Part shown: in pieces, positions 58,404-64,000 of the stretch | Layout: each line of letters starts with the position of its first letter | How positions within the stretch are numbered: position 1 is the first letter of the stretch | NCBI RefSeq assembly: GCF_004011695.2 | Contig: NC_082424.1 | Coordinates: 186,001 to 250,000, forward strand | Reading direction: 5' to 3' | Origin: Ascochyta rabiei | Taxonomy: Eukaryota > Ascomycota > Dothideomycetes > Pleosporales > Didymellaceae | DNA: 64,000 nucleotides | The notes under the pieces: model-generated | The model's input: only the letters and a program-made list of their open reading frames with translations | The model's database searches: none | What the model was told of the DNA's origin: nothing | Program-made: the position numbers and the translations under genes

Positions 58404-60199
58404 ATGAAGTTCGAAACATCTTTCATCCTTGCCACTTTGGCTGCTTCCGCTGTCGCCGCCCCGGCGCAGTTCCACTCTGCGAAGAGATGGGTTGTAAGTA
58501 CCCCGATAGATACTCGACAGGCACTTCAGCTCACGTTTGACAGCAAACCGACGGTGCCCAGAAGATGCCCGCTCATTTTGTCGCTTCCGTAGGCAATATG
58601 GCAGGTGAGAAGATAAGGACCAAGCGCCAGCTCGACCAGCTCCTCGGCGGTCTGACTGGTGCTGCTGGCGGTGCTGGCGGTGCTGGAGGTGCTGGCGGCC
58701 TGGCTAGTCTCCTTGGTGGAGCTGCGGCTGACGCTGGTGGCGCCGGTGCAGCAGGTGGTGCAGGTAATGCTGCCGCCGCCGCTGGTGCTGCGGGTGCTGC
58801 TGCTGCCTCGCCTTCTCCTGCTGCGGGTGCTGCTGCTGCTGGCGGAAAGGCTGCTAAGGGCGCAAAGGGCAAGGGCAAGGGCAAGGGCAAGGGCAAGGGC
58901 AAGGGCAAGGGCAAGGGTAAGGGAAAGGGAAAGGGTAAGAGTACTGCGGCAGCCGCGGCTACACCTCCTACTGCTGCAGGTGCAAGCGTCGCTGTAAGTT
59001 GAAATCCTCCATTCTAACTTTGAAAATTGTTAATATTTGCAGGGTGGCAACAACTCCACCGCCGCCGCCGCGGGCGCGAACGGCAACGGTCGCGCTGGTG
59101 CGGCAAGCACCGGAAACACCCAGAAGGGTACCGCAGCTACAGGTACTACAGGCACCCAAGGTGGTGCTGGAAGTAAGTTCATCGTTCGACGATTCGCAAA
59201 ATTGCCGCTGACTTCATTTAGCTGCTGGCTCCGCAGGCGCTGCGGGACAGGGACAAACAGGTGCTACAGGCACCACAGGAACCGGCTCTGGTACGTCAAT
59301 GTCAACACAACACTATTCTTCTGCTAACATATGTAGCCACCGGACAGGGACAGACTGTATCCACTGCTCAGCAGGGAACAGGCGCTGCTGCCGGACGAGG
59401 CCAGACTGGCTCTACCACCGGTGTGTAGCCATCCATCGACTCTTGATCATACATGCTAATATCCACAGGTACAAACTCGCAAACCGGCACCGGCGCGCAA
59501 ACTGGCACTGGCGCACAAACCGGTACTGGCGCGCAGACAGGCTCCAACTCTCAGACTGGCACTGGCGCACAAACTGGCACTGGCGCACAAACTGGCACTG
59601 GCGCACAAACTGGCACTGGCGCACAGACTGGCACTGGCGCGCAGAGAGGCTCCAACTCCCAGACTGGCACTGGCGCACAAACCGGTACTGGCGCGCAGAC
59701 AGGTTCCAACTCCCAGACTGGCACTGGCGCACAAACTGGCACTGGCGCGCAGAGAGGCTCCAACTCTCAGACTGGCACTGGCGCACAAACCGGTACTGGC
59801 GCGCAGACAGGCTCCAACTCCCAGACTGGCACTGGCGCACAAACCGGTACTGGCGCGCAGACAGGTTCCAACTCTCAGACTGGCACTGGCGCACAAACCG
59901 GCACTGGCGCGCAGACAGGCTCCAACTCTCAGACTGGCACTGGCGCACAAACCGGCACTGGCGCGCAGACGGGTTCTAACTCGCAGACTGGCGCCGGTGT
60001 CGCTACAGGTGCTAACTCCCAGACTGGATCTACAGGCTCCACAGGAACTGGTGCAGGTGCAGCCACTGGCGCGGGAGCCTCCCAGTCTGCTTCCGGAGCT
60101 TCTGGAGCTTCAGGTGCCTCTGCTGGCGGCAAGCAGGGCCAGTCGGCTACCGGAGCTTCCGACTCAGCTCTCGCTGACTCCCAGGAGGATGACAACTGA
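58404..60199 (+). CDS. secreted low-complexity Gly/Ala/Thr/Gln repeat protein
   Basis: Six exons: 58,404-58,493, 58,544-58,993, 59,043-59,172, 59,222-59,290, 59,337-59,420 and 59,469-60,199. Introns are 50, 49, 49, 46 and 48 bp with GTAAGT/GTACGT/GTGTGT donors. The total is 517 residues with all phases consistent. A signal peptide ([19 protein letters not shown]) is followed by KR dibasic sites, possible Kex2 cleavage points. Exon 2 encodes Gly/Ala-rich sequence and a (GK)n run of about 14 units. Exon 6 encodes tandem 18-residue units built from [12 protein letters not shown] and TGSNSQ or RGSNSQ. The acidic C-terminus ([13 protein letters not shown]) lacks a GPI signal. It is probably an extracellular or cell-wall-associated disordered protein. 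No enzymatic domain is seen, and an effector role would be speculation. Confidence 0.85.
59469..59994 (+). repeat. coding minisatellite (18-bp unit, 54-bp higher-order unit)
   Basis: About 25 copies of an 18-bp unit such as ACTGGCACTGGCGCACAA, organised in higher-order blocks encoding [18 protein letters not shown] (54 bp). The second block has extra TGTGAQ units. Copies are nearly identical and remain in frame, suggesting recent expansion. All frames stay open here, which explains several long antisense ORFs. Confidence 0.93.
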
Positions 60200-60714
60200 A
60201 TAACACGTCGAAGAGGAGCTTGCACTCTCGAGCCGATGGCTTGACATGGTATGCGTATATAGAAGGGTGGACAGAGTCACGTCTATAATGGAAATCATTT
60301 TTGGGGATTGTAATGTGCTGGGATGGGAAAGTGCTGGGATGGGAAAGAATTAGACCTGTATCCGTAGCTGGCACCAAATCTGAATACACTCGCTTTGCAA
60401 ACGTCATCTTGTTGGTACCTATCTTATGAAGAGTATCTTTTCAGCACAACAATGAGTGGCTCCGTTCCTGGTAATTTATTATGACAAATTCGATCCCGAA
60501 CTCCGTGGTATCCTTGCGCCTGAAAATGCCCAAGTTCGACCGATGCTAATGGCCCTGCAGTGTCCAGCTGCTATTCACCAACCCCTCGTGTAAATATCTG
60601 CTGGTGTAGCTTGCACTTGCACTTCCTACTCAGATATACAGGTCTTCTGTGCTCCGCGAGGATCCACATCCTCCGAACCACCATCACAGTGCAGTCTAAT
60701 GCTCAATTGCTCTT
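60200..60714. other. intergenic, between convergent genes
   Basis: Convergent 3' flanks of the secreted repeat-protein gene and the small membrane-protein gene. A short direct repeat (GTGCTGGGATGGGAAA twice near 60,314-60,347) is present; no gene is seen. Confidence 0.6.
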
Positions 60715-61224
60715 TCACCGATACGTATCCTTATCCGGCTGCCCATGATGCAGCGTCTGACTTTGGTATCCCATGGACTCGTCATGTACCTGAAAATCGT
60801 TAGCACGCACTCACAGCTCCTCCCCAACTCCCCCAGCCTCCCACCCCCAACTCCAAATCGAAACGAGAGAAGAAAAACATACCGGTGCGTAACCCCCCTT
60901 CCTCTCCCTCTCCAGCCCACCTTCACTCTCCATCTCAGCACTCCACGCCCCCTCCTCATCGTCCTCCAACTTTCCGTATTTCCCCACCCCTCTGCTCTCG
61001 CTGTTTCCACTCCCCCGCTCCAGCCGCGGTATGAACGCCTTGCCACCACTGCTGGAACCCCGGTGTGCGGCGCGCCGGTTTTTGAAAAATAGCAGGGCCA
61101 GGATTATGCACAGGACCAGGATGATCGCGCCTGCGATGAAGATGATTACCGCGACGGTGCCGTTGGGCGATGTGTCGTTACGAGAGAGGAGGATCGGCAT
61201 TGTCTTCGGCATTGTCTTCGGCAT
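60715..61224 (-). CDS. small single-pass membrane protein
   Basis: Two exons on the minus strand, 60,883-61,224 and 60,715-60,789, with a 93-bp intron (GTATGT...TTTCAG), encode 138 residues. Three in-frame ATGs lie in a tandem PKTM repeat at the start (61,224, 61,212 and 61,200); the third is the most economical start. Residues about 23-47 form one transmembrane helix (VAVIIFIAGAIILVLCIILA), followed by a KNRRAAHR basic stop-transfer and an acidic/polar cytoplasmic tail with an S/G-rich part. The short extracellular segment contains two possible N-glycosylation sites (NDTS, NGT). Family unknown; the layout resembles small fungal type I/III membrane proteins. Confidence 0.68.
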
Positions 61225-62701
61225 TGTGTTCGAGGAGGCGAGTTTGAGACTTGGTTCGAGGTTTCGACGGTGTGATGTCGTGGGTAGATGTTGTTACTGC
61301 TGCCGGCGCTGCAGAGACGGAGGATACGTCTGTGCGTATATGTATATGTGTGTGTATATATCCCGCGTCGTCCAAGTCCAACTTCAATATCTTATCCGCT
61401 CCAGTGCCCCCCGTCTAAAGAACCCAGCTCCAAGACGTTGTGCTGTGGTTGTGAGAGGGCGACGATCTTCTGATCCAGAGACAGATCAGCACAGCACAGT
61501 ACAACCCAGAAACGCAAACCGACGAAAATGTAGAAGAAGTTTTTGTCCGAACAAAAGGAGAAAGACCCGAAACAATAAAAGCAGGGAGGACGAAGAAGGA
61601 TGGACAGCAAAGACACGACGGCAGGGAAGAAACGATATGTCTCAGGAGCAAAAAGGCAGCGCAGAAACCAACAAGAACCCACCTCAATCTCGCAAGCCCA
61701 AGCAAGCACGAGGCGCATACCAGACAGTCCAGCACCACCGTCTCCACACCCGCTGTGCAGCACGATCCGTGCCCTGCTCTGCTAACCCATGCGCTGCACC
61801 GCGCCTTGCTGTGAGTCCTGCGCACCGCTCTACCGTACAGCCCCCAGACGGCACTCCACCATACAACCACCACCGCAACAGAGCAACCCGGCCCTGCCTC
61901 CCCTGCGCTCGAATCCTCCTCGTGCAGGAACAGAAACACCCACCATGAACAAAAACCACGGCATGCGTCCAAGCTCTACAACCACCGACCACCGACCACC
62001 GACCATCGACCATTGACCACCGACACCCACCGACACCCCCCTCGTCGTTTTTACCTACAACAAGTTCATCCACGCCGACTGGACGCATTTCCCACCCGCC
62101 TAAGATGAACGACGCTCTGCGGTTCAATTTCGATCAGGCCATCGAGGAACCGTTGAACTGGAATACAAATACAAATACACACACACACACACACACATAC
62201 ATAACCGTGGAGAGGTAGAGGTAGCGGTCTGAAGGGCGAGATGGACGGGAAGCATAGACCCACTACCGCTCCGAGGCATCTGTGAGTGCGCGTCTAAGAT
62301 TAGGTTTTAGGGCGATCTTGGTTTGGAGCCCCTGGCTCCACTGTTGCGTCTCCATCTGGAATGGGATTGGGCGAGTTGAAAGTGCGAGGCGTTGAACTTC
62401 AAAAGGGGGGGGGGGGGGGGGGGGGTTAATGGGGAATGGCCGAGATTGTGAGTTTTGAGATGAAAGGGTGATGCGATCAGAGGTCGTGCCAAACTACGGT
62501 AGATTTACAAGCTACGAATGGGTACAAAGAGAGAGACGCCAGACTGCCTTCTATGCATGATTCCATCCTGTTCTTGCGTTGCAATGCAATGCAATGCCAT
62601 GTCGTGAGGCCGTTAAAGAACAATGCACCCGTAAATGCCCAAAGAAACATTGCTAACAAATCTTGCAACCTATGCACCTGACATGCCCTGCAACGAGCTG
62701 T
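61225..62701. other. non-coding region with simple repeats
   Basis: Divergent or 3' flanking DNA between the small membrane-protein gene (promoter side) and the 3' end of the HECT ligase gene. It contains degenerate GACCACC repeats (about 61,983-62,030), an (AC)n microsatellite (about 62,174-62,197), a 21-G run (62,405-62,425) and (GCAAT)n (about 62,578-62,600). A 305-codon plus-strand ORF (61,031-61,948) is judged spurious. Confidence 0.6.
62405..62425. repeat. poly-G run (21 G)
   Basis: Uninterrupted guanine homopolymer; the exact length is uncertain in any assembly. Confidence 0.9.
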
Positions 62702-64000
62702 CTATGAAAGATGGAACGCGCCCTGGCCCTCCTTGACTGCAACGCTCAGCTTCTCGCGCAGCATGTCCAAGGTGCTGTAGTCTGGCATCTTGAGGTAATT
62801 GACGCACGTCATGACCGATGGGAGGTAATCGTCGGATGTGTACGGTGGTTCGGCTGGCTTGCACACAACGGTGAACATGGGCGTGAGACTCTTGAAGCCT
62901 GTGCCTTGTCAGTGGGTTTCTTTCAGTACGGGCAAACGCGCTTACCTCCGATAGGGAGTTTCGGACTACCAGTAATGAACTGCAAGAATTCTCGGCGTTC
63001 TTCTGGCGTGTATTGGCTCATGGTTTGAAGTAGGTTGCGGACGCTCTTGCTGTCGAGGTTGAAGCCATGGTCGGCCTTGATTGAGTCCATGAGGGCTGAT
63101 TTAGAGTTAGCTCAGTCGCTTCCAAGAACGTGAGGCACTTACTCTCGAGTGACCAATCCTCGTCGTTCCTGCCGAACAGCATGACAAGCTCGTCTGGGGT
63201 GAAAGCTCTGAGCGCGGAGTAGGGGAACACCTCTGTAAAGCCAGCGCTGAAAGCATCAATTTGGCGCTTCACTCCTGAACCTAGGGTAAAGTCGAGAACC
63301 TTCTCAACATACAGACCAACATTTTCGATTGTCACTGTTGTCTGCGCGCCATCCTCGATCAGCTCGATGGCTGGGTAGCCCGGCAATGTGAAGTCGAGTG
63401 CCAGGTCGTCGACAGCGCAGTCCTGGAAGCGGATGCTCTGTGCAGCATCAAGTTTCTGTGCATCAGTCTTGCTCTGGTCGACATCGATTTGCTTCTTGGC
63501 ATCTGCAAACTTCTTCAACAGCATTAGGGACTTGGCAAGATCTTCGTCGACGGTCCTAATGGTCGCGAGCGAAGGTGTGATGACTGTGCTACTGCTGTCG
63601 CTGAGACGGAACAGTGTAGGGTTGAAAGACACGTCAATGATGCGTGAGTCTAGCATTGATCGCGCAACAAACTTCCCAAGAACCTTGAACATCTCAAGCT
63701 TCTTCTCGCCGTCCTCCGAGGCCGCTTGTTGTGCGCTCATTGGCGCAGGGAACAGGCCTCGCTTGCCAAATGCGTACTCATCCGTGCCGTTCGAGTCGTT
63801 TTCTCTCCAGATCTTGAGTTTCTTCTTCGAGAACTCCCGAGAGACGGTCGAGTAGAACTCCAAGGTTGGGCCCAAGCCAGTGCCAACTTCCTCAAAGTAC
63901 TCAACTTCCAAGACGCTGGGGGAGTGTCCGTAGAGTTGCATGACCTTCATAGCAGACTCAAGGATCCTAGATCGCGAAATCCTGACCTTCTGTCGCTGAA
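62702..64000 (-). CDS. ufd4: HECT E3 ubiquitin ligase, Ufd4/TRIP12 type (3' part; runs off the window)
   Basis: Three exons are visible on the minus strand: beyond 64,000 to 63,143, 63,095-62,946 and 62,898-62,702 (stop TAG). The two 47-bp introns have GTAAGT/GTAAGC donors. The sequence covers the HECT domain: [20 protein letters not shown] (N-lobe), [20 protein letters not shown], the Ufd4-type insertion, [55 protein letters not shown] and the catalytic-Cys motif [11 protein letters not shown] (Cys codon 62,804-62,806). Ufd4/TRIP12 ligases accept ubiquitin from E2 as a thioester on this Cys and add chains to ubiquitin-fusion and N-degron substrates for proteasomal degradation. All landmarks are intact. 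The frame is open to the window edge, so the N-terminal armadillo part lies outside. Confidence 0.95.

Noticed and set aside
59299..59979. Long antisense and alternative-frame ORFs over the minisatellite (His/Trp/Arg-rich and Cys/Ala-rich)
   Set aside because: These are by-products of an in-frame 18-bp repeat that lacks stops in several frames. The Gly/Thr/Gln frame is the one joined by consistent introns to a signal peptide.
59469..59994. Regular repeat array as a possible CRISPR-like structure
   Set aside because: Units are contiguous, coding and lack variable spacers; this is a eukaryotic coding minisatellite.
61031..61948. 305-codon plus-strand ORF
   Set aside because: It overlaps the antisense of a better supported two-exon membrane-protein gene. 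Its composition is Arg/Pro-rich low complexity, and no introns or domains support it.

Overview
The window is from a filamentous ascomycete, most likely a Dothideomycete-type mould. The right-hand genes have 46-50 bp spliceosomal introns with GTAAGT/GTACGT donors, and the repeats are fungal (Fot1/pogo, Tad1-like LINE, chromodomain Ty3/gypsy). Repeat DNA carries the C-to-T/G-to-A damage of repeat-induced point mutation (RIP). I cannot name the species.

Two compartments meet near 52.6 kb. The left one (1 to about 52.6 kb) is AT-richer and decayed. Normal gene prediction sees only short ORFs because CAA/CAG and TGG codons have become TAA/TAG. Reading through these stops recovers a recognisable set of broken genes, mostly on the minus strand: a DUF3435 tyrosine recombinase with C-terminal zinc fingers (42.1-44.0 kb), an NLR-type TPR array (40.4-41.2), an F-box/ankyrin gene (38.3-39.0), a protein kinase-like gene (34.6-35.6), a DUF3723 gene (27.2-30.4, plus strand), a RING/patatin-like phospholipase (24.2-26.9), a ferric-reductase-like gene (20.0-21.7), a DUF7924-like gene (10.0-11.4, plus strand) and a JmjC+Ulp1 protease gene (7.0-8.8). 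DUF3435 'captain', DUF3723, ferric reductase (FRE), patatin-like phospholipase (PLP) and NLR are the family set typical of fungal Starship giant transposons. The captain lies at the right edge and reads into the region. I therefore interpret the left compartment as the 5' part of a RIP-killed Starship-like element that runs off the left end of the window. This is inference; no terminal direct repeats could be checked.

Younger mobile elements sit inside it. A complete Fot1/pogo-type element (16,881-18,744, 1,864 bp, TA duplication) splits an otherwise readable gene. A TA-flanked inverted-repeat structure (30,770-33,691) contains a Tad1-like LINE fragment. A full-length Ty3/gypsy chromovirus (44,249-51,871, 193-bp LTRs, GTACC target duplication) inserted just upstream of the captain domain.

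The right compartment (52.6-64 kb) is ordinary euchromatic fungal DNA. It holds an intron-containing tRNA-Gly(GCC), a WW-like/prion-like protein gene, a CUE-DUF1771-Smr protein gene, a six-exon gene for a secreted low-complexity repeat protein, a small single-pass membrane protein gene, and the 3' end of a Ufd4/TRIP12-type HECT ubiquitin ligase. These genes look intact and unrelated in function.
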